From positions 122,716,337 to 122,780,336 of the forward strand of contig CM067083.1 of the NCBI GenBank assembly GCA_034008185.1: a stretch of 64,000 nucleotides of DNA, read 5' to 3'. Of this stretch, positions 1 through 11,821 are shown piece by piece. The stretch is from Gorsachius magnificus. Lineage: Eukaryota; Chordata; Aves; Pelecaniformes; Ardeidae. A program made the position numbers and the translations under genes. The first letter of the stretch is position 1; every line of letters starts with the position of its first letter. The notes beneath the pieces were generated by a model. The model searched no databases and was not told the origin of the DNA. It saw only the letters and a program-made list of their open reading frames with translations.

Positions 1-789
1 GTGCCAGATCCAAGGGCCAAAATTCCCCAGCATAGGATATTTTGGGAAATAAGGAGGCGATGTCCCTGTGCCAGGGATGCCTGCTCCACAACACGCTGCT
101 GTGCTCCTGGCTGCAGCTCAGACCCGGCCACGCTCTCCCACAGGGCTGCCCCTGTGCTACATTTGGGGTGTGGGTGATGGGAAGGGGAGATTTGGAGAAC
201 CAGACAGCAGGGACAGGATTTTCGGGTGCCCACCCAGGCTTCAGGATGTCTCCAGACCCCAGACAAACCCCAAAAGCTTTCCTGTTCCCCTGCAACACAG
301 ACACTAACACTCCCAATTCCGTTAAAATGTCCCTCCTCTGATTTCATCTGTCTCCAACTCCCTTGTTGCATGTTCATGAGCGCATCTCTTGGCATGCTCA
401 GGATGCCGTTGTCTACCTGGACCAGGGGGGACGGTGCCACGGCTGTGCTAAACCTCCCTTCCTCTGAGTCATTGCTTAAACCCTGGGTTTTGAGATCATC
501 AGGAAAGCCACCCTGGGAAAGCCAAATGCAACGCTGGCTTTCCTGAGAGCATCGCTGCGGTCATCAACCCAGGCGAGGGTGCTCGCAAGTAAAGTACGAG
601 GAGCTGGAGCTGGCATCAAATGTTCAGAAAAACAATCACGCGTCAAAGAGCTTGGGGTTTTGAGGGCTCCATGCACTGTTATAAAGGAATTATAATTCAT
701 TAACATGGCTGCCAGACCCTCTTAATTGGCCTCAGACATGTAAAGAGATCTCTGGCTGGGGATGGGGTTCCAGGAGCGCGATGTATCTG
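1..789. other. Intergenic, no feature recognised
   Basis: Short overlapping frames only. No repeat family, splice-bounded exon or RNA gene was recognised. Confidence 0.5.
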
Positions 790-950
790 CTGGGTGTGAG
801 CATGTGTGTGTGCCGCAGTGGGACCATGGCACGCGTGTCTGCATGTGCTGTGGTGTTCACTGTGCATGGACGGGTGCGGGCGTGCTGCTGTTGTGCTCTG
901 TGTGTGTGTATAGAGGTGTGTGCATGCCCGTAGACCATGCTCGTGTGCGT
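790..950 (+). repeat. TG-rich low-complexity tract, left part
   Basis: Degenerate GTGTGTGCATG-type sequence without coding potential. It continues beyond the CR1 at about 1583-1800, so the two parts probably formed one tract before the CR1 inserted. Confidence 0.5.
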
Positions 951-1516
951 AACACTTGGGTCCTGCCCTGGGGTCACAACAACCCCACGCAGCGCTCCAG
1001 GTGTGGGCAGAGGGGCTGGAAAGCTGCCCGGCGGAAAAGGACCTGGGGGTACTGGCTGACAGCCAGCTGAATATGAGCCAGCAGGGTGCCCAGGTGGCCA
1101 AGAGGGCCAGCAGCATCCTGGCTTGTATCAGGAGTGGTGTGGCCAGCAGGAGCAGGGCAGGGACCGTGCCCCTGTGCTGGGCACTGGGGGGGCCGCCCCT
1201 GGAATGCTGGGGTCAGGGTTGGGCCCCTCCCTCCCCGAAGGACCTGGAGGGGCTGGAGCGTGTCCAGAGAAGGGCAGCGGAGCTGGGGAGGGGTCTGGAG
1301 CCCCAGGCTGCTGGGGAGCGGCTGGGGGAGCTGGGGGGGTTCAGCCTGGAGCAGAGGAGGCTGAGGGGAGCCCCTTGCTCCCTCAACGCCTGAGGGGGGG
1401 GGAGCCCCGGGGGGGGGGGGGGCCGGCCTCAAGTTGGGGGGGGTTGGGGGGGGGGGCAGGGGGCTGGGGGAGCTTAAAGGGCTCTTCCAACCCAAACGAT
1501 TCTATGATTCTATGAA
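951..1516 (+). mobile_element. CR1 LINE fragment (3' end, 5' truncated)
   Basis: It contains the CR1 ORF2 end and 3' UTR, from the block before GGTCACAACAACCCCACGCA through CTTCCAACCCAAACGATTC to the terminal ATTCTATGA repeats. Two long G runs near 1390-1460 mark local expansion. It splits a TG-rich tract. Confidence 0.85.
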
Positions 1517-1582
1517 CACAGGCTTTCTATGGGTGTGTATATGGATAACATGTTCAAACTGTAATAAAGTGATAATAAACAG

Positions 1583-1618
1583 CACGCGCGCGTGTGTGTG
1601 TGTGTGTGTGTGTACACC
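1583..1618 (+). repeat. Microsatellite (CG)n(TG)n, alternating purine-pyrimidine
   Basis: About 36 bp of uninterrupted pyrimidine-purine alternation starting CACGCGCGCG and continuing as TG repeats to TGTACAC. Such runs favour left-handed DNA. Degenerate TG/CG-rich sequence continues to about 1800. Confidence 0.85.
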
Positions 1619-1799
1619 ACAATGCTTGTGCACGCATGTGTATCCCTGCCTGTGTTGAACACAGAGGTGTGCGTGTGAAAAGTGTTCACATGGGGCAAGT
1701 GCACGTGTGCCACCGCCTGCGTGCAATGCGTGTTTGTGCACGCAGCAGCGTGCAAATGTCTGTGCGTGCCTGTGCCCCGTTGTGCACTTGCGTGAGCCC

Positions 1800-2472
1800 A
1801 AAGCCCGTGGGTGCCTAGGGCTGGCACGGTGCACGTGGCTCCCTGCAACACCCAATTTTACCTTCATTTTCAGGATGTTTCCTTCGAAGCGTGCCAAGGG
1901 GCAGAGCCGTGTCCAAAGCTGACCATGCCGATGCTGCGGGGTGGGGTTGCAAACCAGCCCTGTGGGCTGTCAGGGGGGCCAAGCGTACAATCACTGCCCT
2001 GCCGCCCTGACGTGACCCCCAGCCACGTTGTCCCTGCCCAATGGTGCCTCTGTGACCGCAGCAGAGGCACCAGGACAGGGGACAACCCCATGGCTCCCAG
2101 TAAGTCCTTGCCAGCTCAGGCAGCTTGGAGGGTGGAGAAGAGCTGTGCTGGCCGTCCTTGGGGATGGGAGCTGAAGCGCATCCCTTTGGTACCTAAGTAG
2201 CACCTCCCCAAATGAGACCCACTGTCAGAGGATGGGTCCTTGTAACACATTTCATTCCCAAGGCCCCCATTCCTCCTCCCCACCAGTCCCCCAAGCCTGC
2301 TCCTCACATCGCTGTTCTCCAGCTCCTCTCCCCTCCCCAGCATCCCCTCCGACACCCTTTTTTCTCTGAAATGGCCTCGGCTGCAGCACTGAGATAAGGG
2401 CAGGCCCTTGAAAAGGATGCAGGTGCTCTTCATTCAGTCTTCCCTTCCAGGTGGCTGCCAGAAACTCCTACT
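1800..2472. other. Intergenic, no feature recognised
   Basis: Ordinary GC-moderate sequence between the TG-rich tract and the solo LTR. Frames on both strands overlap one another and show no protein family. Confidence 0.5.
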
Positions 2473-3066
2473 TGTTGTGGTTTAACCCGGCTGGCAACTA
2501 AGCACCACGCAGCCGCTCGCTCACTCCCCCCTCTCCCTCAGTGGGATGGGGGAGAGAATTGGGAAGAAAATAAAAGGTTAGAGCTGAGGGCTGAGAAAAA
2601 GGCAGTTTAATAAGAGAAAATAATAATAATAGTAATAATGAGAATGATAACAGAATATACAGAATATACAAAACGAATGATGCACAATGCACTTGCTCAC
2701 CACCCGCTGACCGATGCCCAGCCCGTCCCGAGCAGCGATCAGTACCCGAGCAGCGATCAGTCCCCAAGCAGTGATCACTCTCCCCGTGACCGACCAACCC
2801 AACCCCCCCGAGCATGATGCTGTATGGTATGGAATAGCTCTTTGGTCAGTTGGGGTCAGCTGTCCTGGCTGTGCTGTACTCCCAGCTTGTTCTGCACCTG
2901 GCTGAGCAGGAGAAGCTCAAAAAGTCCTTGAGTAACCTGAGCACTACTTGGCAACAACTAAAAACATCAGTGTGTTATCAACATTCTTCTGGTACTAAAT
3001 CCAAAGCACAGCACTATGCTAGCTACTATGAAGAAAATTAACTCTATCCCAGCCGAAACCAGGACA
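2473..3066 (-). mobile_element. Solo LTR of the same ERV family
   Basis: Read on the minus strand it starts TGTCCTGGTTTCGGCTGGG and ends AACCACAACA. It is flanked by perfect 5-bp duplications CTACT at 2468-2472 and 3067-3071, so both ends are original and the interior was lost by LTR-LTR recombination. Its central part differs from the other LTRs here and includes an AATAATAATAG-like stretch and three 18-bp repeats (2727-2780). Confidence 0.88.
2727..2780 (+). repeat. Three 18-bp tandem units within the solo LTR
   Basis: CCCGAGCAGCGATCAGTA (2727-2744), CCCGAGCAGCGATCAGTC (2745-2762) and a diverged third unit (2763-2780). The first two are almost identical, suggesting a recent local expansion within the LTR. 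Confidence 0.8.
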
Positions 3067-6000
3067 CTACTCCAGCCCCTCTGTCAGAGAGAGGAGAGCA
3101 CTGGGGCTGCAGAAAGCCCTGCCTGAGTGAGGAGCCGCTCCCTGGCTCGCCTTTCGGTGTCTCCTTCCTCCACATCCCAGTCAAATATTTGCCTTTCCTT
3201 GTAGCATCTTTTCTGTAGAAATAGGGGGATGGGGGAGAGAAAATGGTCTCAGTTCACCCAGCCCATCTGTCCTCTGCATCGCTGTAGATCTCATTAAAAC
3301 AGAGGACATAATTAAAGAGGAAATAAAGAAAACTGCACTGGTCCTGCTGTACTGTTTAGTGGTGTTCCCAGATATTTCTCTGCTCAGTTGTTAGCACTGG
3401 CTGCATCCAAGGGCATCCCTTCTCCTGGCTGCTGCGCGGTTTGGAGCACAATATAAAAGAAACACCAAGTCTGCAGTGGGCAGGAGCTGATCTTCGTGCT
3501 GCTCCTCAAGGATGACGAGGTGGGGGGGAGCCCCAGCCACCCTTTTGGTGGTATGACCCTTTCTGGATGGAGCTTGTTCACTGTGTCCCCCTACCACAGG
3601 AGCTCTGCCAGGCTGGGGCTGCACCCGCACAGGTACCACTTCCAGAGCTCTTCTGAGCACCATAAACCAATTTTTTTTCCTTTTTTTCCCTGGGTTTTTC
3701 ATAGCGAATCTTCAGATATTCATCCAGCTCCACTGCTGCCAAATCCAGGGCTGGTAAGCACACGGGCTGGTATTAAAACCTACACACCTGAGCTCAGAGG
3801 ACCTCTGAACTTTTTAAAAGCACTGCAAAAGCTCCCAATGTAATTGATTCTCTGGGCAGCTGCTTTATACTCCAAGGTTGTGGTGGTCAGGTACCAAAGC
3901 CCACAAACCAGAGGCGTAGCTGGTCTGGATCTGCAAGATGCCCTACACAAAGCCACGGTTCTCCATCCAGGTCCCAAAGGATGGCTGTCATCATCACAAG
4001 AGGTGATGGCCCATCAGTCCAGGCAATGGCAGTGGCGACCCTTATCATGGCAAGGGCCAAGTGGGCACAGGATTTCAGTGGGAAAGGATGAAGGCAACCT
4101 TCCCTCCTCAGGATCTCACTTTGAGGGTGCATCTTCATCATGGCCTCCACTTTTAAGCTTCTGCCATCGGTGTAAGGTGTTCCTGAGCACAAGTGGGTTC
4201 AACTGCCATCGATAGACCCACCCTCCACGAATTGCCCTTATGCCCTCCTTGAATTTCCATACCCCCTGGGCTCTGCAGGTGAGGAATGCATCAGCCCAGG
4301 TTTTTGAGAGCTCCCAAAGGCTTATGCCCCAGTCCAGGCTGGGAGATGTCTCTGTTGTATGCGCTTGGGCCAGCGCTCAGCCACCACGGCCAGGAGCAGC
4401 TGTACCCCAGTGCACCATCATGGTTTCAGCCCTGGGATGAGGTTCATTGCACTCTCCGTCCTCCCCAAAAAGTGCCTGATCTGGGGGGTGGGATGTGGGG
4501 AGGACCAGAGCCTCTCCGCCTATTGAAGCTGCAGCATCATTTCCAAAGCAAGAAGCTTCCAGCTCAAGCAAAAAACCAACCCCAGATGATCCCCTCCTCC
4601 TCCTCCAGCACCCTTTTGCCCCAGCAAGGTAACCTCAACCAGGCGTTTTGCTCTGGGGAGCAAAGGGAGGCAGGGAGGGGGTTGCAATTTGAGACAAAAC
4701 CAGGTTAATTCGGCATGGAAGGGTTTTTTGTCTCCCTGTTGCTCACTTATCAAGGGAAGAGTGTGCTCCTTCTCCTTCCCTTCTCTATTCATATTCTGAG
4801 CTCATCGGCTGCAGTGGGAGCTGCGCGGCAGCCAGCCGGGCCGGGAAGCACATCTGCATCATGATGTAGTCAGAAACTCAGGTCTCCAAATCAATTACTG
4901 ACCTTCTGCTGCTACAGAAATTGCTCGAGATGGATTTCCATGTTGGGTGCGGGGAGAGAGAGAGGCTCAGCCTCGTCTTCTGCCTCTCTGCTTCTCTGGC
5001 TTCCTCAGAGGCAGAGCTGTGATTTATTCAGTGGATCTGATTAATTACGCCTTGTAAAATTCCCCTGTTTGTCCTGATCTTCCTTCTCTTGGTATCAGCT
5101 CTGATTGCATAAGCTGGTTTTGGAGTGGGTTTTTTTTTCCCCCTTATGATTTTATGAATGACACCGTTTGTGGATCCTTCTGTTTGTCATCTGTTGCCTT
5201 TCCCTCCAAAGACTTTTGAACCTCCAGATGCCTGCCAGATCTGGCAGAGCAACCAGAGACGTTTTTTCCCGCAAATGTTTCTCAAGTGCTTTTCCATCAG
5301 TGAATTTATCCAGCAGAGAACACGCTTGAGATGAACTGCATCCATACCAGTCAACTCACCAGCGCCTGGACTTGCCTTCTGCCCCGAGGCACCCCTGGCC
5401 GTATCAAGTGGCCATGAGGGAGGTGGATCTGATACCTGCAGATCCGCCTTCTGTCAGGTCCTAGGGAGCAAATGATGAAACCATCAGGGAATCAGTTTAA
5501 AACATAACGTAAATTAGCTCTTGGCACACTGGGCATCAGAAAGCATAAGGATGTCGGGAAAAGAGAGATAAATAGTCATGGGCAGCAGGGCCATAAATGG
5601 ATGTTAAAGACTAGGCTGGGATGTCCTCCTTAACATCCCTAACCCCAGGGGTGAGGATGCTGAGGGAGCACTCACCCATGGAGAGGTGCTGGGTTCACGA
5701 GCTCTCCCTAAAAAGCATCTTTTTGGGCAGCGCAGCCTCAAGGGACCATGCTGTGACCCTTTTTCCTATGATTCTTCTGGCCACTCTTGCTTGTAGCACC
5801 CAGATCCTCACAGTCCCTCTTGGGACCACTGCCCCCCCGCCCAAAGGGCTATTCAAACACATCCCAGGGGAGCCCACGTTCCAGCCGGGAGCCGGGTGGC
5901 AGACAGGGGAAGGCAGAGACCTGCGTCAGAGCTCCCAGAAGTCCTGCAAGGATCAAGACCTTGGAAAATGGAGGAAATGGGTCTCTTGGGGGAAGATAAT

Positions 6001-9000
6001 TTTTGCCCGGGAGTAGCTCTCCATCACATGCAGAGCCAAGCTGGGAGTACCCGAGAGCCAAGCGTTGGCGTTTGCTGAGCCGTGAACACGGGGAGGCTGG
6101 TGTCGTTTGTCTCAGTGAACTGGTTATTAATCCTTGCAGCCAGGAGAGAATGCAGTCGCATTTCCTTGGCAATGCTGTGTGCTGGCAGGAAACAAAAAGG
6201 CAGAAATGTCAGATCTTCCTGCATGTAGAGAGCACGCGGATGCCCAGCCAGACCCAGGCTCTGCCCAGCCATCCGCAAAGACACTGGGAAAGCACCTGGG
6301 GTGTGGGAGGTCACTGCCAACACTCAGGTCTACCTAAATTAGAGGTAGCCTTTTCAAGGGGGAGGACTTTTAGCCTTTTCAGGGGGGAACACGACAACCA
6401 GCAAGGAAATCAAAGCCCGTGTTCATTTAGAAATTCCTGTACATACAAACAAACATGCGCACGCACGGACTGTCAAATAAATAAGTAAATACGGGAAGGT
6501 TGCTTTAGTTCTCCGAGGGTTTCACCCTCAGCTCGCTGCTGGAGATCAGAGCATCTCCTGAATAATATCAGCTCTCAGCTCAAACTCCCAGCAGGCATCG
6601 AGGGGGCTCAGGAGCTGCTCCCTTCCTCAGATAAAAGATCAGATTTGGAAGAGGGCTTTGGGATTTGATTATTTCAGTTTCTGCTAAATCCTCTCCTTCT
6701 TTTCCTGGTTGCTTGGGGCTTATGGGAGAGGGAGGGTGCTGGGAAATGCCCCTGTCAGGTGAATGCCAGTGGGGGAAGTTGCAGGCTGGATTTGGAAGAG
6801 AGGGGCAAAAGCACAGCAGGATCCCTGGAGCTTCATGCTAGTCTCATCCCTGTCCCCCTCTGCTGGGAAATCCTACATCTCACCAGTCTTGCTGGGCTCA
6901 GAGCTCCACTGCCAACTGGGAGAGGTCAAAAGCTCTATTGAGGCTGTTCAGATCTCCTCCTGCATTCAGATATTCCCCTTGCAACTGTTCCTCCAGGGAA
7001 TTTGGAGGTACCATGACACTCCTGGGGTCGTCTGAGCCAGCTCAAGCCAACTGCTGAGCCTCAAAGAGACAAGTAAAAAGCAGAGATGGCCACTGCCAAA
7101 AGTTGACCGGGGAGGAGGAACCTTCCTGGCTTTGCACATAACATTTTCAAGGATCACAATTTCCACCGGCACCTTTGAAGAAGGGGGAAGGACATCAACT
7201 CCCAGAAAAAGATCAGATAAGGCCTCTCTCCCTGCAGAGATGGAGGCAGGCAGAGGAGTCACTGAAAGGGTTTCTGCATCCCCAGCAACCTTTGAAAAAT
7301 GGTCTTTGATCAGGAAAAAAGGCAAAGAAGCTCTATGCAATAGATGAATCTTTACAGCATTCAGGTTTGTGTCCCACAACACCTAGGCTTCTTCCACCCC
7401 CTTGCACAAGACTCCCAGATAATCCCATAACCCTCATTTATCCTTCCTAAGTCCCCTTGATCTCCCAGGTGCAATTCTTCCACTCCCTTTCCTCCTCCAT
7501 CCCCCTGTCTCCTACCCATCCTTGGCTCTTAGGCTGTGGATACACCATGTCTTTGGCCTTGTTTGAACCTATACAGGTGCTGAGCAAGAGGGCAGAGATG
7601 CTGCCTGGCTGCTGTGCCTGTGCTCTAGTGGATATGAAACAGTCTGAAGCACTGCCACCCCTGCCCTTCCTTCGGTGCCAATAGTAATGCATCTCCTGTC
7701 CTCCAACCAGCAACTAGCTTTACTAAAAACCTGCAAGAACCAAGTATCTTTGAGACCCCGCACCTCTAGATCAGCCACAGCTGTGATTTGTCACATATTT
7801 GAAGGTGACTAACCTTGCAGACAAGCAAGTAGCATAGGTCTGCATGGTCATGTAAGCCCCTTTCTTTAGGAAACCCAACAAAACAGCGTTTCAGAGCCTT
7901 GAGTTGGCTGTTGGTTGTGCTGTGGTTTCATTTCCTCCAAATGTTGCTATGTAAACACTAATCAGTTCAAATTATTCAAATCACAACTGTCGAGCATGGA
8001 AGTAGCATTAATGAGGAAGAAAAGGGAACAGATCAGTAGAGCAGAAAGTGTCCTTTGGCCGGAGGTTGGTGGCTCCCATCCAACACATGCAACTCACACC
8101 CCTTCCTCTCCCATAGGCCTTGGAAATGTCTCATGTTGGGAGGGAGCTCTGGGCCAGGTTGTCTAGCCCCAGGGTTTCTGGCTGGCTAAACACTAGGGGA
8201 TATTTCCCTTTTCATGGAGGATATAAGCACCTTGGGGGCTGATTCCAACGTGAGATGTCCCAAAGACTGGAAGGGCTCTGTCCTGCTCTGCTGCCATTTT
8301 CCAGTCAGGGCAGGACCACCTTGGGTGGCTACTGCAAAACCAGGATTGGGTTTGAGTGCAAGGCTCTGTTTTATCCTTCCAATGGGCTTGCGCAGACTCG
8401 TGAGTCATTTCACTCATTTCCAAAGCCAGCTAAGCTTCAAGGCCCTCTTAACACCTATGGCCACCAGCCACAGACATGGTGGTTCATGGAGGCAGACTCA
8501 CACCAGGTCATGCTGCCTGATGCAGCTCAGGCTCATCTCTGGGGGACAAAGTGATTGCAGAAGTCTGTCATGGTGCCAGATGAGCCCTCCATGTGGTTTC
8601 GACGAAGGAAGGCACAAGCCTCCAAAGCCCAGGCCTATGCAGTCCATGGCAAATGCTTCCCCATGCAAATCTAGGTGTACCATGGCTGCAGGGATGCATG
8701 CATTCATCACCCCCTTGCTGCCTGTCTCCCCAGATCTATGTTAGACCAGGAAGACTATGTCGGACAAGGGAAAAAGGCTTTCATCCTGCCTCAAAGCTTT
8801 ACTCAGCATGGCCAGGCTCTTCTTGGCCTCCAAGCATCAAAGCATGGCACCTCACATGACCTTTGGTAACTCATACCAGGAACATTGCTACCTGCTTAGT
8901 ACCCCGTGGAAAGATTACAGCTAAAGCCAACAAATGCAGTGCCTAGACCAGAAAGGGAAGGCAGATGTTACAACAGGTTGTTGTTTTCATGTTCGGTCTT

Positions 9001-9331
9001 GGCAAGACTGGAACCCAGGGTGGGTTCTTGAAGGTGTCTCCAGGCCTTCGCTGAGCATGGTGTAAATAACACTCACAGCTCCGAGGCAATCATCTCGCAT
9101 CAAGCCCACCCACCCAGGATAAGTTGCTAAGCTGAAACACCCACGGTGTGGACACCACTAGCAAAACCTCTCTAAAAACAGAGGACACAAGTGCACACCT
9201 CTGCCAACCCCTTCCCCAAGCTGACAGGTAGGCAGGCTGGTGCCACTCTGCCAACCTGTGAAAGGAAACTGTAGTTGGCTTTACTACAGGGCAGTCACTT
9301 CTGGAAAAGGAGTAGAACCAAGTTCCGTGGT
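3067..9331. other. Intergenic, largely unique sequence
   Basis: Apart from the possible conserved block at 4795-5165, I see no repeat family and no exon I recognise. The longest frames (8214-8744 and 6003-6488, plus strand) have overlapping rivals in other frames and no known motif. Confidence 0.5.
4795..5165. other. Candidate conserved non-coding block
   Basis: Repeat-free stretch with clustered AT-rich homeodomain-like words (CAAATCAATTACTGACC, GATCTGATTAATTACGCC, GTGATTTATTCAG) in a GC-richer setting and no coding frame. Conservation is a guess from texture; no alignment was possible. Confidence 0.2.
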
Positions 9332-9490
9332 GGTGTCCCAGAGAGGCTGTGGGATCTTCATCCTTGGATGTATTCAAGACTCAGATGGACATGGTCCTGA
9401 GTGACCTGATTTAATTAGACCTGCACTGAGCAGGACGTAGGATGAGATAAGCTCCAGAAGTCCCTTCCAACCTGAATTATTCCATGATTT
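9332..9490 (+). mobile_element. Old CR1 LINE 3' fragment
   Basis: Diverged CR1 3' sequence: an AGAGGCTGTGGGATCTTCAT block, then GAAGTCCCTTCCAACCTGAA, ending in a TTCCATGATTTT-like tail. It has more substitutions than the other copies, so it is older. Confidence 0.7.
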
Positions 9491-11244
9491 TAAATTGCTG
9501 CTGTGATCTGTGCTAATAAATTAACTACTACCAGTCACCAGGCCAGGAATAAGTTTCACCCCTGGGGGCTACAGCTGATGTTGTTTGTTTGGTTGGTTTT
9601 TTTAAATGAGCTTTTCCAGATAGTTTTTGAACATCGGTAACACTGATACCTGAAGTAGATGTGAACCACTCATCCAGAAATGTCATGGCAGAGCCTTGCA
9701 GGAGGCTCTTCAAAGGTGGGAACAGGGATCGCTCAGGGGCTGTGCAGATTCAGCATATTGGAGCAATTTTCAAAAAGCAAAGCAGGTATTACGTGTGGAA
9801 GGGGTAAACCAGATTCCAAGGATGGGCAAATTGACATTGTTCCATGGAAAGCTGCTGGTCTACAGAGAAAGCCACCCAGAAATCGCCTGCATCCAGCATG
9901 GCTAAAGTGGGAAAACATCGAGTCAGCCCTTGAAGCCCTTGTTTAAACTATCTGGAAAATATCCCAGATATTAAACACTTGGAGCTGTTAGAATAAGGTC
10001 AGGAAAAGAGAAATGACATTTGGGAAAGGAAGGAATGAACCTATCTTCAAGCCTTAGGAAGGGTGATTTTAAAACCTTCAGGGGGAAGAATTTCGAATTT
10101 GGCCAGAGCACCATGAAACACCACCCGAGGTGTCTGGGTTTCCCTCTTTGCTTTGCTGGCAGTCCCATTTTCCACCTGTCTGGCCCAGAAACGTGGAAAA
10201 TCTGGGAGTTTGGCTTTGTGGCCCTGCTCCTTTCTCCGCTGAGATATGAAAGGATCTGTTGTCCCCATCTTTGCTTCAAAAGCAGCAGTGTTTTCAAGGG
10301 ACAGAAGCCAATGCCTGTGCCCAGAAGCTGGAGGATGGTGTCTGTATTTCTCAGAGACTGACTGTTACCCCGTTTTCTACCCAGGCTCAATACAATTTGG
10401 AAAGTGCTTAAAACCACGTTTGGTTACCAGAACTGCAGAACTCTTGCTGCAAGATGTTGTTGCTGCTAGAAGTTGACATGAAGTTGGTGGGAGACCAGGT
10501 TATTTTGTGACAGTGAAATTCAGTGTCGGTAAATGAGCAGACAAATTCAGGAACACTTTGAGGCACAGATGAGGCTGGAAGAGTCCATGGGGGAAGGATA
10601 TTTTAGCTTTCCCTTATCCTTCCAGCATTCCCTAGGTATCAGCTTCTGGACACTAACAGAGAAGCTAAGAAAATAGACGTGACCCATGAGGGCTGATGTT
10701 TGAAAATACAGTTCTGCATGTCTGACCCACCTGATTTTGTGTGCCCCAACCCAACAAAGATGTTTGTCTCTTTGGTCTCTGGACTCCTGCAATTTAGACT
10801 CCAGCTCTTCATGCCTTGTGTGGTCTGTTCTTATGAACAGGGCTTGAGGTTTGGGTTTAGAGGGGTAATTTCTCCCCCAAAGAAAAGGTCTGAATTAGCC
10901 TCAGTTGTGCTCAGTCCCAGCTTTCTCCTGAAAAGAGGTGAGAGCGGTGGGATCAGTGCATGCAACTTTAGAGACTCCCAGGTCAGCTCCTGGTACCCAC
11001 CACGAAGGAAACCATCCCCATCCCTGCCTCCAACCACCTGATTTCCATATGTTTATGTTCTGCTCTGAGTCGGTGTTTGCATTGGAGCTAAACTGAGGCT
11101 GGGATTATATTTACATGCTCAAAATGTCCTCTACTGAAGGCTAAATCCCTGCGACTAATAAGGATGCTCTCTGCACACAGGTGAGTGTCCTGCCTGTCCT
11201 CAGGTTGGGCCTTGCAGCAAAGTCAGTGATGGGGCTTAGGGCTG
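9491..11244. other. Intergenic, no feature recognised
   Basis: Unique sequence. Frames of 113-148 codons near 9971-10417 (minus) and 10020-10361 (plus) overlap on opposite strands and look like chance. Confidence 0.5.
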
Positions 11245-11821
11245 CGCTGTGGTTTAACCCCGGCCAGAAACTCACCCCCCCCCCAGCCACCCGCTCACTC
11301 CCCCCACAATGGGGTGGGGGAGAGAATCAGAAGAGCAGAGGTAAGAGAACTCATGGGTGGAGACGAAGACAGTTTAACAGGGAAAGCAAAAGCTGCATGC
11401 ATGCAAGCAAAGCAAAGCAAGGAATTCATTCCCTGCTTCCCATGGGCAGGGGAGTGCTCAGCCATCCCCAGGACAGCAGGGCTCCATCACGCGGAACGGT
11501 GACTTGGGAAGGCAAACGCCATCACTCCCAACATCCCCCCCTTCCTTCTTCTTCTCCCAGTTTATATACTGGGCATGACGTCATATGGTCTGGAATAGCC
11601 CTGGGGCCAGTTGGGTCAGCTGTCCTGGCTGTGCCCCCTCCCAACTCCTTGTGCCCCTGGCAGAGCTGAGACCTGAAAAGTCCTTGACTGGTCCAGGCAC
11701 TACTTAGCACCAACTAAACCATCCGTGAGTTATCAACATTCTTCTCATCCTAAATCCAAACCACAGTGCTATGCCAGCTACTAGGAAGAAAATTAACTCT
11801 GTCCCAGCTGAAACCAGGACA
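11245..11821 (-). mobile_element. Solo LTR, same subfamily as the 49.6-52.2 kb provirus
   Basis: Reverse orientation: the terminal GTGGTTTAACCCCGGC is at the left and CAGCTGAAACCAGGACA at the right. It shares long internal stretches with the provirus LTRs, such as GGAATTCATTCCCTG and ATCCCCAGGACAGCAGGGC. Flanks GGCTG (11240-11244) and AGCTG (11822-11826) look like a target duplication with one substitution. Confidence 0.85.

Noticed and set aside
974..1495. 173-codon minus-strand frame rich in Pro
   Set aside because: Antisense of a CR1 3' end with expanded G runs.
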